From Mycobacterium sp. PSTR-4-N (GTDB lineage: Bacteria > Actinomycetota > Actinomycetes > Mycobacteriales > Mycobacteriaceae), in NCBI RefSeq assembly GCF_022348085.1, contig NZ_JAKRFN010000029.1, positions 1 to 64,000 of the forward strand: a DNA stretch of 64,000 nucleotides. The letters run 5' to 3'. A program made the position numbers and the translations under genes. Numbering within the stretch: position 1 is the first letter of the stretch; every line of letters starts with the position of its first letter. The notes below the pieces were generated by a model, which did no database searches, was not told the origin of the DNA, and saw nothing but the letters and a program-made list of their open reading frames with translations. Positions 23,996 through 32,982 of the stretch are shown in pieces.

Positions 23996-26239
23996 ATGAC
24001 GGACACGGAACAACTCGCACGCACCGGCGAGGACGGACTCCACCTCTACACCTGTCCATTGTGTGAAGCGATGTGCGGCTTGCGGATCCATGTCCAGCAG
24101 GGGCGTGTGAGTGACATTCGCCCCAACCCCGACGATGTGTGGAGCCGCGGCCACATCTGCCCGAAAGGTGCGTCGCTGGGTGCGGTGCACGACGATCCCG
24201 ACAGGGTCCGGGCGCCGATGATCAAGATCGACGGGCAATGGCACGAAGTCGACTGGCGCACCGCGTTCGTCCGCTGCACCGAGCTGCTGGCCCCCATCAT
24301 CGACAAGCACGGGATCGGAGCCGTCACGGCCTACACCGGCAATCCGCTGGCGCATTCGTTCTCGCTGGCCCGCTACGCCGGCGTCCTGCTCGGCCTTTCG
24401 GGAATGCCCCTGACCTATTCGCCCGGCACGGTCGATCAATGGCCGAAGAACCTGTCATCCCATCTGATGTACGGCGGCTGGTGGACCTTCCCGGTGCCTG
24501 ACATCGAGCGCACCGACCTCCTGGTCGTCATGGGCGCCAACCCTGCTGCCTCACAGGGTTCGCTGCTGGCGGCGCCCGACGTCATGGGACTCATCGCCGA
24601 CGTCCGCCGACGGGGCACGGTGATCGTCATCGACCCGGTGCGCACCCGAACCGCCCAGCGCGCCGACGAATGGCTGCCCATCACCCCGGGTACCGACGCC
24701 GCGCTGCTCCTCGGGGTCGTGCACACGTTGTTCGCCGAGGATCTGGTGACACTCGGTGCGCTCGAACCCCATGTCGTCGGGGTGGATTCGCTGCGCGACA
24801 TCGCCGCTGACTGGTCCCCCGAGCGGGTCTCCGCGGTGACCGGAATCAGCGCCGACCGTATCCGCGAGCTCGCCCGCCAGCTCGGCACCACACCCCGCGC
24901 GGTGGTCTACGGCCGCATCGGAACCTGCAACCAGGAGTTCGGCAGCCTGGCGAGCTGGCTCGTCGACGTCGTCAACATCCTCACCGGGCATTTCGACACC
25001 CCGGGTGGGGCCATGTTCCCCACCGCGGCGGCCTGGTCGGTGACGGTGCAACCCATCCCCGGCCTCGAGGACGGGGCCGCCGACTTCGGCCGCTTCCACA
25101 CGCGGGTGCGCGGCGCCAAGGAGGTGCTGGGTCAAGTCCCGGTGTCGTGTCTCGCCGAGGAGATCGCCACACCGGGCGACGGCCAGATCAAGGCGTTGAT
25201 CACCGTCGCCGGAAACCCCGTCCTGTCCACCCCCGCGGGCGATCGCCTCGACGACGCGCTGCCACTGCTCGATGCGATGATCTCGATCGACTTGTGGCTC
25301 AACGAGACAATCCGTCACGCCGATGTGATCCTGCCCGGCCCCTCCCCCCTGGAGCAGCCCCACCACGACGATCTCATCCTGCACTTCGCCATCAACAGCG
25401 TCGCCAACTACTCCCCACCCGTGTTCGCCAAACCGGATCCCGGGGCCCCTGACGAGTGGGAGATCCTGATCCGTCTGACCGGCTTGTGCACCGGCACACC
25501 GGCCGAGGACGTCGACGTCAGCGCGATCGACGACGGCTTCTTCGACTACTTGTGCTTCACGCAGGGGCTCGACGGCGCAACGGTGCGGGCGCACTATGAG
25601 CACGGTGGGCCCGAGCGCATCCTGGACCTCACCCTGCGGACGGGCCCGTTCGGGGACCGGTACGGCGAGAACCCCGGGGGGCTGACTCTGCAGATGCTCA
25701 AAGAGCGCCCCGACGGGATCAATTTCGGTCCGATGGTGCCCCGCGTCCCGGACGTTCTCGGAACCGCGGACCGTACGATCCGGCTGGCACCGCCCTACCT
25801 GACCGATGACCTGCCGCGGCTCGCGCGGCGCCTGGACCGCGCGCCCGACGACCTCGTCCTGGTCAGCCGGCGGCACCTGCGCTCCAACAACTCCTGGCTG
25901 CACAACGTCGGACCGCTGATGAAGGGTCGCGACCGCTGCACGCTTCTGATCCACCGCGACGACGCGCAGCGGCGCGGTATCGCCGCCGGCGACCTCGTCA
26001 CCGTCACATCCGCGGGCGGCAGCATCGACGTGACCGCCGAACTCACCGAGGAGATCAAACCGGGGGTGGTCTCGTTGCCGCACGGCTGGGGCCACGGCAA
26101 ACCGGGCACCCGGCTGGGCGTGGCCAACGGCTCCCCCGGTGTCAACACCAATGTCCTCTCGCCCGTGGACTTCCTGGACGAGCCCTCGGGCAACGGCGCC
26201 CTCAACGGCATTCCCGTCGAGGTCAGGCGGGCGCGCTGA
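23996..26239 (+). CDS. Molybdopterin-dependent oxidoreductase, catalytic subunit
   Basis: A 747-residue enzyme of the DMSO reductase family. The N-terminal 4Fe-4S site is Cys20-X2-Cys23-X3-Cys27-X27-Cys55 (CPLCEAMC and HICPKG). Cofactor-binding segments follow: LLVVMGANPAASQG, VIVIDPVRTRTAQRADEWLPI, and the C-terminal molydopterin-dinucleotide domain with VSRRHLRSNNSWLHN and SLPHGWGHGKPG. There is no twin-arginine signal, so it is cytosolic. The substrate is unknown; no small electron-transfer subunit is adjacent. Start ATG 23996 is taken over the eight-codon longer frame. Probably regulated by the divergent TetR. Confidence 0.87.
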   Translation: MTDTEQLARTGEDGLHLYTCPLCEAMCGLRIHVQQGRVSDIRPNPDDVWSRGHICPKGASLGAVHDDPDRVRAPMIKIDGQWHEVDWRTAFVRCTELLAPIIDKHGIGAVTAYTGNPLAHSFSLARYAGVLLGLSGMPLTYSPGTVDQWPKNLSSHLMYGGWWTFPVPDIERTDLLVVMGANPAASQGSLLAAPDVMGLIADVRRRGTVIVIDPVRTRTAQRADEWLPITPGTDAALLLGVVHTLFAEDLVTLGALEPHVVGVDSLRDIAADWSPERVSAVTGISADRIRELARQLGTTPRAVVYGRIGTCNQEFGSLASWLVDVVNILTGHFDTPGGAMFPTAAAWSVTVQPIPGLEDGAADFGRFHTRVRGAKEVLGQVPVSCLAEEIATPGDGQIKALITVAGNPVLSTPAGDRLDDALPLLDAMISIDLWLNETIRHADVILPGPSPLEQPHHDDLILHFAINSVANYSPPVFAKPDPGAPDEWEILIRLTGLCTGTPAEDVDVSAIDDGFFDYLCFTQGLDGATVRAHYEHGGPERILDLTLRTGPFGDRYGENPGGLTLQMLKERPDGINFGPMVPRVPDVLGTADRTIRLAPPYLTDDLPRLARRLDRAPDDLVLVSRRHLRSNNSWLHNVGPLMKGRDRCTLLIHRDDAQRRGIAAGDLVTVTSAGGSIDVTAELTEEIKPGVVSLPHGWGHGKPGTRLGVANGSPGVNTNVLSPVDFLDEPSGNGALNGIPVEVRRAR

Positions 26240-27050
26240 CCAGGCGCAGCCGTAGAGCCGCCGCCGTGCCCGGTCCGACCACTCCGTCCACCGCCAAACC
26301 TGGTGTGCGGCGCTGGAATTCCTCCACCGCCGCTTGGGTCACTGTTCCGAAGACACCGTCGACGTCGAGGTTCCCCGCGTAGCCGGCATATGCCGCTTTC
26401 AGACGGCGCTGGAGTTCAGCGACCTGAGGGCCGCGAGACCCCCGTTCGAGCAGGACGTCTGCATACTCGTCGACGGGCAGCGGCAGGACGCGTTGGTGGG
26501 CGGCGACATCGCGACGCAGTATGGCCATGTCGATCGCCCCCGGATCCCACTTGCCCTGAGCGCGCCCTGCGTACTCCTTGTGCCCGATGACCCGGTCGGC
26601 GGATCGACCGAGTCGCCGGCAGATGGCGGCGCAGCTACGCACCAGAGCCAGGTACTGGGCGTCGGGCCAGTGCATGCGATGGGGCGCCGACGGGCTCGTG
26701 CCGCTGTTGGCGCACTCGATGCCGATCATGTGCCGGTTGGCGCCGTTGACCGGCAACCAGGGGTAGGAGCCCGCGCCGGCGTGCCAGGAGACGCCCGCCG
26801 CCACCACGGTCACGGTGCCGCTACGCGCGATGTGCAGCGCGGACAGTGGCCCGGGCAGCTCGGGCCCGCCCCGTGCGATGGATTCGGCGGTGGCACTGTC
26901 TGATCCCGTGTGGTGCACCATCACCCCGCGGATATCGGCGAAATCGCCGTGGCCACGGCCGCGCCAGCCGGGCAACTCCTGCACATCGAGGCCCTCGACG
27001 CGCAACACATCGGCCAGCCAGAGCGGATCACCGCTGGTCACCGCGACCAT
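26223..27050 (-). CDS. N-acetylmuramoyl-L-alanine amidase with peptidoglycan-binding domain
   Basis: A 275-residue zinc amidase. The Amidase_2 domain (residues about 35-185) shows its ligands in MVHHTGS, SWHAGAGSY and the VIGHKEYAG region followed by KWDPGAID. The C-terminal PG_binding_1 domain (about 205-270) has LERGSRGPQVAELQRRL and VDGVFGTVTQAAVEEFQ. There is no signal peptide. This layout is shared by mycobacteriophage endolysins and by chromosomal mycobacterial enzymes. No other phage genes are nearby. Its end overlaps the convergent molybdopterin gene by 17 bp. Confidence 0.88.
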   Translation of the reverse strand: MVAVTSGDPLWLADVLRVEGLDVQELPGWRGRGHGDFADIRGVMVHHTGSDSATAESIARGGPELPGPLSALHIARSGTVTVVAAGVSWHAGAGSYPWLPVNGANRHMIGIECANSGTSPSAPHRMHWPDAQYLALVRSCAAICRRLGRSADRVIGHKEYAGRAQGKWDPGAIDMAILRRDVAAHQRVLPLPVDEYADVLLERGSRGPQVAELQRRLKAAYAGYAGNLDVDGVFGTVTQAAVEEFQRRTPGLAVDGVVGPGTAAALRLRLVSAPA

Positions 27051-27134
27051 GGCAGCACCTCCCGTCGTCGACTGCGGCCCTCATGCAACCAGACGGCCAG
27101 GTTTGACAGACGAGGGCGCGGGTAGTTCGACCCG

Positions 27135-27614
27135 GTGACGACAGAACCCGAGGACATCGAGAGCGCGCCGGTCGTCGCGCGTGACACCTCAGCATCGCGC
27201 CACGATGTCTGGGCCGTGATCGCCGACGGCTGGACGTATTCGCAATGGGTGGTGGGCAACAGCCGGATGCGCGCCGTCGACCCGTCGTGGCCCGCGGTCG
27301 GCAGCACGATCCACCACTCGATCGGGATCTGGCCGCTGGTGCTCAACGACAGCACGGTCGTCGAATCCTGCGATCCGGAGCGGGAACTCGTTCTGATCGC
27401 CAACGGCAGGCCGTTCGGCAAGGCGCGGATCACCCTGCGACTCGTCGATCTCGATGGCAGCGGCTGCCGCATCGAGATGGCCGAGGTGCCCGTGTCACCG
27501 CCGCTGAGCTGGCTGCCCAAGCAGGTGGCCCTCGCCGCGGCGTTCCCCCGCAACCGGGAGACCACATGGCGTCTCGCCGCGATGGCCGAGCGTCGCGGCC
27601 GCGATGAGCGCTGA
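27135..27614 (+). CDS. SRPBCC-family protein
   Basis: A 159-residue protein of the START/Bet v1-like SRPBCC fold, which forms a cavity for hydrophobic ligands. Typical sequence is SRHDVWAVIADGWTYSQWV near residues 21-39, then AVGSTIHHSIGIWP and a C-terminal amphipathic helix. The start is GTG 27135. Its last 11 bp overlap the CrtI-like gene, so the two are coupled. It may bind or deliver the lipid substrate of that enzyme (inference). Confidence 0.83.
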   Translation: MTTEPEDIESAPVVARDTSASRHDVWAVIADGWTYSQWVVGNSRMRAVDPSWPAVGSTIHHSIGIWPLVLNDSTVVESCDPERELVLIANGRPFGKARITLRLVDLDGSGCRIEMAEVPVSPPLSWLPKQVALAAAFPRNRETTWRLAAMAERRGRDER

Positions 27615-29211
27615 ACTGTCCCGCTCGGAGACCGCCGACGCCGTCGTCATCGGCTCGGGCCACAACGGGATGGTCGCCGCCGCCCTGCTGGCCGATGCGG
27701 GCTGGGACGTCGTGGTGTTGGAGGCGCAGGACCAGCCGGGTGGCGCCGTCAAGAGCGCCGAGCTGACGCCGGGTTACATCAGCGATCTGTACAGCGCGTT
27801 CTACCCGCTGTCGGTCGCCTCGCCGGCGCTGGCCGACCTCGCCCTGGAAGACCATGGTCTGCGCTGGAGTCACGCACCGGCCGTCGTCGGCCATCCCCGC
27901 AGCGCAGACGACGACGACGCACCGGTCCTCCATCGCGACATCGCCCGCACCGCAGCAGAATTCGAGCGCTTCCACCCCGGCGACGGAGACCGCTGGATCA
28001 CCGCCTTCGAGCAGTATCAGCACATCAAACGTCCGCTACTGGAGACTCTGTTCGCGCCGTTCCCGCCCGTTCGCGGACCTGCGGGGCTGCTGCGGCGGCT
28101 CGGCACCGCCGACGCGCTTCGGTTACTGCACCTGTTGCTGTTACCCGCAGGCGAGATGGCGCGCCAGCTGTTCGAAGGCGAGGCGGCCCAGCTGTTGTTG
28201 CTGGGCAACGCGATGCACGCCGACGTGCCCGTCGATGCCCCGGCCAGCGGCGTGATGGGATACCTGCTGCTGATGCTGGCTCAGGACGGGGGCTTCCCCG
28301 TTCCGGTCGGCGGTGCGGGTCAGCTGACCGAGGCACTGGTGCGGCGAGCCGAGTCAGCCGGAGCGCGCGTGTACTGCGGGCGCGAGGTCGACAGCATCGA
28401 CGTGCGCGGACATCGCGCGACCGCGGCGAACCTTATCGACGGTGGTTTCATCCGCTGCCGTCGCGCCGTCATCGCGAACACCTCGGCGCCACAGCTCTAT
28501 CGACGCCTGCTTCCGCGCGACGTCCTTCCGGAGGGGCCGCAACAGCACCTGGACCGCTTCGTGTGGGACACCCCGGTCCTGAAGGTGAACTACGCTCTGG
28601 ACGCCCCCATCCCGTGGCGCTCACCCAACCTCGCCGGGGCGGGCACGGTGCACCTGGGCGCCGACCACGACGGTCTGATCCGCTGGATGGCGGATCTGAA
28701 CACCTCGACAGTGCCGACTCAGCCGTTCATGCTGTTCGGCCAGATGACGACGGCGGACCCCACACGCTCCCCCGCCGGTACCGAGAGCGCGTGGGCCTAC
28801 ACCCACCTGCCGCGCGGGCGCAGCGACGATCACAGCGCCGACCAGCTGGCCGAGGCCGTCGACGCCGTCCTGGAACGGCACGCGCCCGGCTTCACAAGCC
28901 ATGTCGTCGGCAAGACCGTGCAGCGGCCCTCGGACCTCGAACACAGCGACCAGAACCTCCATGCCGGCGCGGTCAACGGTGGGACGTCACAGTTGTTCCA
29001 ACAGTTGATTTTTCGGCCGATGCCCGGCCAGGGTGGACCGACCACACCGCTGGACAACGTCTTTCTCGGCAGCGCCGGCGCCCCGCCCGGCGGAGGGGTC
29101 CACGGCATCTGCGGTCGCAACGCCGCTCGGGCGGCGTTGCGGGCTGACGGGGCGACGGGCTGGCCTCGGCGGCGGCTCAACAGGGCAGTGAACCGGCTCC
29201 TTCTCGGCTGA
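27604..29211 (+). CDS. CrtI-like (phytoene desaturase-related) FAD oxidoreductase
   Basis: A 535-residue NAD(P)/FAD oxidoreductase. The dinucleotide motif is VVIGSGHNGMVAAALLADAGWDVVVLE at residues 14-40, interrupted here only in how I cite it: GSGHNG binds the FAD diphosphate and VVLE the ribose. QPGGAVKSAE follows. The C-terminal FAD motif is FLGSAGAPPGGGVHGICGRNAA. Such proteins desaturate or isomerise carotenoid-like or other polyisoprenoid and retinoid substrates. No carotenoid synthase gene is present here, so the substrate is open. Coupled to the SRPBCC protein upstream. Confidence 0.83.
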   Translation: MSAELSRSETADAVVIGSGHNGMVAAALLADAGWDVVVLEAQDQPGGAVKSAELTPGYISDLYSAFYPLSVASPALADLALEDHGLRWSHAPAVVGHPRSADDDDAPVLHRDIARTAAEFERFHPGDGDRWITAFEQYQHIKRPLLETLFAPFPPVRGPAGLLRRLGTADALRLLHLLLLPAGEMARQLFEGEAAQLLLLGNAMHADVPVDAPASGVMGYLLLMLAQDGGFPVPVGGAGQLTEALVRRAESAGARVYCGREVDSIDVRGHRATAANLIDGGFIRCRRAVIANTSAPQLYRRLLPRDVLPEGPQQHLDRFVWDTPVLKVNYALDAPIPWRSPNLAGAGTVHLGADHDGLIRWMADLNTSTVPTQPFMLFGQMTTADPTRSPAGTESAWAYTHLPRGRSDDHSADQLAEAVDAVLERHAPGFTSHVVGKTVQRPSDLEHSDQNLHAGAVNGGTSQLFQQLIFRPMPGQGGPTTPLDNVFLGSAGAPPGGGVHGICGRNAARAALRADGATGWPRRRLNRAVNRLLLG

Positions 29212-29284
29212 ACCCCGCCCGCCAGTGAGAAGCCATGGCGGTGGATTCGCCGATTCCACGGCCTGGAACTCTATTCCGGTGGGA

Positions 29285-29611
29285 TCAGGTCCGGCCGCGC
29301 TTCGGCGTCTGGTTGGCCACGCCGTGGCGTAGCGGGGTGCCGGGCTCAGCGGCGGTCGACAGCTGGACCGACGAGCCACCTTCCGTGGCATCGATGCCCG
29401 GCGCGTTGCCCGGGTCGCCCGACGATGGTTGAGCACCTGCGTCGAGTTCTCGCATTCGGGCCTCGAGAATCTCGAGCACCGGAACCCGGGCGGCATGGCC
29501 CGCTTCGTGCGTGAGCAGCACTTCCAATGCGTCTTTGTCCAAGGCGCGAATGCGATGTCGGACGTCGCCGAGCGCCATCTGATCGAAATCCGGAAACGGC
29601 AGGTCTGTCAT
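29285..29611 (-). CDS. Small hypothetical protein, DUF8129-like
   Basis: A 108-residue protein. The first about 60 residues form two helices (DFDQMALGDVRHRIRALDKD and LTHEAGHAARVPVLEILEARM), the pattern I associate with the actinobacterial DUF8129 family. The C-terminal half is low-complexity and ends KRGRT. No catalytic motif; HEAGH here is not in a metalloprotease context. It lies 10 bp downstream of the DUF5709-like gene on the same strand. Confidence 0.65.
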   Translation of the reverse strand: MTDLPFPDFDQMALGDVRHRIRALDKDALEVLLTHEAGHAARVPVLEILEARMRELDAGAQPSSGDPGNAPGIDATEGGSSVQLSTAAEPGTPLRHGVANQTPKRGRT

Positions 29612-29621
29612 CGGCTCATCC

Positions 29622-30011
29622 CTACTCGACTACCGGGAACAGCGCGTCGCCGTCCTCTGGGGCACCGTCGATCTGCCCTTCGTGGTCGCCGGGCTCAGGA
29701 GGCGCAGCGTCGCTCCCGAGCAATGCCTCGTCACCGCCGGCACCGTCTGCTGCATCGCGCGGATCGACGTCGGATTCTGTGACATCGGGAACTTCCTCGG
29801 CCAATCTGTCGTCGAGGCTCTCGCCTTGACGTTGCTCCTCGGCCGACATCCCGTACTTGTCGACGCCGCTCCAGCCCTCGGGCGGATCGACGACCTCGTC
29901 GCCGTCGTCGTTGTGCACGTCGTCGGAATCAGTGCCCTCCATCGGACTGAGCAGATCATCACTGCCGCCCAGGTCGTTGGCTGTGGTCTCCGTGGCGTCG
30001 TCAGTGCTCAC
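29622..30011 (-). CDS. Very acidic small protein, DUF5709-like
   Basis: A 129-residue protein dominated by Asp and Glu. The central motif PPEGWSGVDKYGMSAEEQR, followed by GESLDDRLAEEVPDV, matches the DUF5709 pattern as I recall it. It is probably largely disordered and of unknown function. GTG 30011 is chosen because GAGGAG sits 7 bp upstream; the open frame begins 12 codons earlier. It lies between the manganese catalase and the DUF8129-like gene, all on the same strand, which suggests a stress operon. Confidence 0.68.
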   Translation of the reverse strand: MSTDDATETTANDLGGSDDLLSPMEGTDSDDVHNDDGDEVVDPPEGWSGVDKYGMSAEEQRQGESLDDRLAEEVPDVTESDVDPRDAADGAGGDEALLGSDAAPPEPGDHEGQIDGAPEDGDALFPVVE

Positions 30012-30107
30012 CACTGATCTCCTCTCGCTGTCGTGTCCCCCAGCCATAGCCGGGAAGCGGACTCTCGAAACCGGTTGGGCCTCAGGGCGGCAGGACGCAT
30101 GTCAGCG

Positions 30108-31019
30108 CTAGGTCTTGTCCGGGTCGATGGCGTCCTTGAGCTTTCCCATGACGCCTTTCTCGGTACCGAAGGCGGGCGTGCGCGGTTCGCCCATCGCGCC
30201 GTCGTACGTGCAGTACAACTTCGGGTCCGGCGGCGGCCCCGACTGCAGGTCACCGAGTGGTTGAGGATCGGCGAGGAACTTGCCGGTGTGACGGCCGTCG
30301 GGCAGCGGCCCGTGCGCCCACCGGCCCTTGTCGGCGTCGGCACCGTCAGAGAGGTGCCACAGCGTGGAGGCGTGCTCGTCGAACTCCTCGTCGAACAGGT
30401 CGTTGGGTGCCACGACGCCCTCCAAACCGTCGGCCTGCAGCTCCTCGATCGCGGACAGCCACATGTTCTGGTGATAGGTGTCGCGCGCCAGATTGAACTT
30501 CAACATGGCCTTCACACCGGGATCGTCGGTCATGTGCCACAGTCGTGCGGTCTGCACTCGGCCCTGCGCCTCGGCAGCGACGTTGGCATAGAAGTCCGCC
30601 AGCAGATTCCCTGACGCCACAATGAATTTCCCGTTCCAGGGTGAGCCCTGGCTGTCCGACAGCGTCGGTGCACCACCCGACATGATGGCCTGCTGGGGGT
30701 CCATACCCCCCATCACCGCCGCCACCACCGGATCGCCCAGCGCGTTCTCGGTGGCATCAGTGGCCGGAGCGCCTTCGAGCAGCCGGGCGCACATCGTCGC
30801 GATCATCTCGACGTGCCCGATCTCCTCGGTCGCCACGTCCATGATCAGGTCCTTGTACTTGCCTTTCATCCGGCAGTTCCAGCCCTGCATCAGGTACTGC
30901 ATGGTCACGGTCATCTCGCCGAACGCCCCGCCGAGCAGTTCCTGGAGCTTGCGCGCGTACACGGGATCCGGCTTTTCGGGCTTGACGTCGAATTGCAGGT
31001 AATCGGTATGTCGGAACAT
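30108..31019 (-). CDS. Manganese catalase
   Basis: A 303-residue non-haem catalase that disproportionates hydrogen peroxide at a di-manganese centre. Ferritin-like four-helix ligands are visible: Glu in GAFGEMTVTMQYLMQ, Glu and His in ATEEIGHVEMI, Glu in NVAAEAQGRVQTA and His in RDTYHQNMW. The C-terminal arm (PPPDPKLYCTYDG) is typical. Start ATG 31019 opens MFRHTDYLQFDVKPE as in relatives. It leads a minus-strand group with the DUF5709- and DUF8129-like genes. The cytosolic location and context suggest stationary-phase or oxidative stress protection. Confidence 0.9.
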   Translation of the reverse strand: MFRHTDYLQFDVKPEKPDPVYARKLQELLGGAFGEMTVTMQYLMQGWNCRMKGKYKDLIMDVATEEIGHVEMIATMCARLLEGAPATDATENALGDPVVAAVMGGMDPQQAIMSGGAPTLSDSQGSPWNGKFIVASGNLLADFYANVAAEAQGRVQTARLWHMTDDPGVKAMLKFNLARDTYHQNMWLSAIEELQADGLEGVVAPNDLFDEEFDEHASTLWHLSDGADADKGRWAHGPLPDGRHTGKFLADPQPLGDLQSGPPPDPKLYCTYDGAMGEPRTPAFGTEKGVMGKLKDAIDPDKT

Positions 31020-31207
31020 TGAGTCGACTCCACATCGAAGTTCTGGACGAGATCATCGGCCGGCGAGCGGGCGGCGCTGCGCCGGCGCTACGGACGACAT
31101 ACCCGCGTGGGAAGGGCCAAACCGAAATCCTGCAGTCGATGCCGGACGTTTGCGTGGCAGCCGCTGGGGTAGCGGCTCCGTCGATGACGTCGACCCGAGG
31201 TGACACC

Positions 31208-31720
31208 ATGAGAACCGGACTGATGCGTTCCCGGACGCCCGCACCCAGCGTGGCGCCGATGCCGTCCCCGATGATGGCGCTGTTGCGGGCGGTGGCTCGA
31301 GACGGCGCGCGCCTCCTGCCCAAAACCACGGGGTGCGGTATCACGCTGATGGCCACCGACGGACGACGGATCACCTCTGCGGGCAGCGATCACGTCGCCG
31401 AGCGCCTCACCGCACTCCACGATCAGCACCCGCACAACCCGTGCGCCAGCGCGTGGGCGCACAGGGGCGTGCGGCGGACGCAGAGCTCGGTCACCCGCGC
31501 CGCATGGGCGGGCTGGATGACACACGCCCGACAGCAGGGGGTGCGCTCTGTGCTCGCCGCGTCCCTCTGTGTCGGCGACCGCCGACTGGGGACGGTTCTG
31601 TTCTATTCGACGACCAATCGCGCCTTCCGCCATGAGCACGACGAGACACTCTCTGCGTTCGCGGACGCGATCGCCATCGGTATCGACCATTGCCAGAACG
31701 GGCCGAGTCCGGCCGGCTGA
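31208..31720 (+). CDS. GAF-domain protein
   Basis: A 170-residue single GAF domain. Landmarks are GITLMATDGRRITSAGSD, NPCASAWAHRGV, QGVRSVLAASLCVGDRRLGTVLFYS and HEHDETLSAFADAIAIGID, the usual strand and helix order. Such domains sense small ligands or redox state; in mycobacteria they often stand near ANTAR or kinase genes, but none is seen here. Start ATG 31208 is preferred because AGGTGA lies 5 bp upstream; the frame is open from 31019 at the catalase start. Divergent from the catalase. Confidence 0.72.
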   Translation: MRTGLMRSRTPAPSVAPMPSPMMALLRAVARDGARLLPKTTGCGITLMATDGRRITSAGSDHVAERLTALHDQHPHNPCASAWAHRGVRRTQSSVTRAAWAGWMTHARQQGVRSVLAASLCVGDRRLGTVLFYSTTNRAFRHEHDETLSAFADAIAIGIDHCQNGPSPAG

Positions 31721-31757
31721 CCGTGGTCACGTGTGGCGCGTTGGCTACCGTTTCGGT

Positions 31758-32153
31758 ATGCATCCCTTCCGCCAGGCCGTCGAGGCGCGCGACAGCGCCG
31801 CCATCGAGGCGCTGCTCGCCGACGACGTCGTCTTCACCAGCCCGGTTGCGTTCAAGCCCTACACCGGGAAGCCGATCACCGCGGCGATCCTTCGCGCGGT
31901 GATGCGCGTGTTCGTCGACTTCCGCTACATCCGCGAGATCGGCGATGCCACCGGCCGGGACCATGCGCTGATCTTCGAGGCGACCGTCGACGGCAAGAAG
32001 ATCACCGGCTGCGATTTTCTCCACGTCGACGAGAACGGACTCATCGACGATCTGATGGTCATGGTGCGACCGCTTTCGGGAGCCACCGCGCTGGCCGACG
32101 CGATGGGCGCACAGTTCGACCGTATCCAGCACGAGGCGACCCAGACGCCCTGA
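31758..32153 (+). CDS. SnoaL/NTF2-like protein
   Basis: A 131-residue cone-shaped NTF2-fold protein. It opens with the family pattern HPFRQAVEARDSAAIEALL, then VFTSPVAFKPYTGK and CDFLHVDENGLIDDLMVMVRP. Such proteins bind small lipophilic molecules or act as isomerases or hydrolases. Start ATG 31758 is the first sensible codon. The stop overlaps the start of the PHP gene by one base (TGATG). Confidence 0.8.
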   Translation: MHPFRQAVEARDSAAIEALLADDVVFTSPVAFKPYTGKPITAAILRAVMRVFVDFRYIREIGDATGRDHALIFEATVDGKKITGCDFLHVDENGLIDDLMVMVRPLSGATALADAMGAQFDRIQHEATQTP

Positions 32154-32977
32154 TGCTGCCCTCCGACAACCACGTGCACACCCGGTGGTCCTGGGACACC
32201 GCCGGCACCTCGACGATGGAGGCCACCTGCCGCCAGGCGGTCGAGCTGGGCCTGCCCGCGGTGGCGTTCACCGAGCACGTGGATTTCACCGAGTGGGGCG
32301 ACGACGACGACGCTGCCGCCGGGATGGTCGTCGGCGACCGGCCCCGCGTCGCACCGCTGGACATCGACGGCTATCTCGCTGATGTCCAGCGATGCCGCGA
32401 GATGTTCCCCGAACTGCGCATCCTGTCGGGAATCGAAGCGGGCGAACCACATTGGTTCTCCGGCAGTGTGGCCGCGGTGCTCGCGGCAGGAACGTTCGAC
32501 CGGGTGCTGGGAAGTCTGCACGGGATCCCGGTGGCGGGCCGCCTGGAAGGGATCGATGCGCGGCTGTTCGGCCGCCATGACCCGCATGACTTGGTGCAGC
32601 GATACTTCGCCGACATGGTCACGTTGATCGAGCGGTCAGACGTGTTCACCGTGCTCGCCCACTGCGACTACCCGCGCCGCTACTGGCCCGCGAACCGGGT
32701 CGGCGCCTACCGCGAGAGCGATTTCGAAGAGCAGTACCGGACAGTCTTCCGCGCCCTCGCCGGAACGGGGCGAGCGCTCGAGATCAACACGAAGTCGCCG
32801 TTGGCGTCGGTCGACCTCGTGCGGTGGTGGTGGCAGGAGGGCGGGGATGCGGTGTCCTTCGGCAGCGACGCCCACCAGCCGGCCCATGTCGGCCGACGCT
32901 TCGCCCACGCGGTCGACATTGTCGAGGCCGCCGGATTCCGGCCCGGACGCGACCCCTTCGACTTCTGGCGGCGCTGA
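32153..32977 (+). CDS. PHP-domain phosphoesterase (histidinol-phosphatase-like)
   Basis: A 274-residue PHP-fold metal-dependent phosphoesterase. The metal ligands are DNHVHTRWS at residues 5-13, the His in FTEHVDFTEW, Glu in GIEAGEPH, His in LGSLHGIPV, His in VLAHCDYPRR and the terminal FGSDAHQPAHVG. The order matches HisK-type histidinol phosphatases, although no his genes are nearby and many such proteins have other substrates. Start ATG 32153 replaces a longer frame that runs through the NTF2 gene. Confidence 0.85.
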   Translation: MLPSDNHVHTRWSWDTAGTSTMEATCRQAVELGLPAVAFTEHVDFTEWGDDDDAAAGMVVGDRPRVAPLDIDGYLADVQRCREMFPELRILSGIEAGEPHWFSGSVAAVLAAGTFDRVLGSLHGIPVAGRLEGIDARLFGRHDPHDLVQRYFADMVTLIERSDVFTVLAHCDYPRRYWPANRVGAYRESDFEEQYRTVFRALAGTGRALEINTKSPLASVDLVRWWWQEGGDAVSFGSDAHQPAHVGRRFAHAVDIVEAAGFRPGRDPFDFWRR

Positions 32978-32982
32978 TCGCG

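Noticed and set aside
29480..29530. HEAGH in the DUF8129-like protein as a zinc protease motif
   Set aside because: HExxH occurs by chance in a small helical protein with no third ligand or protease fold.
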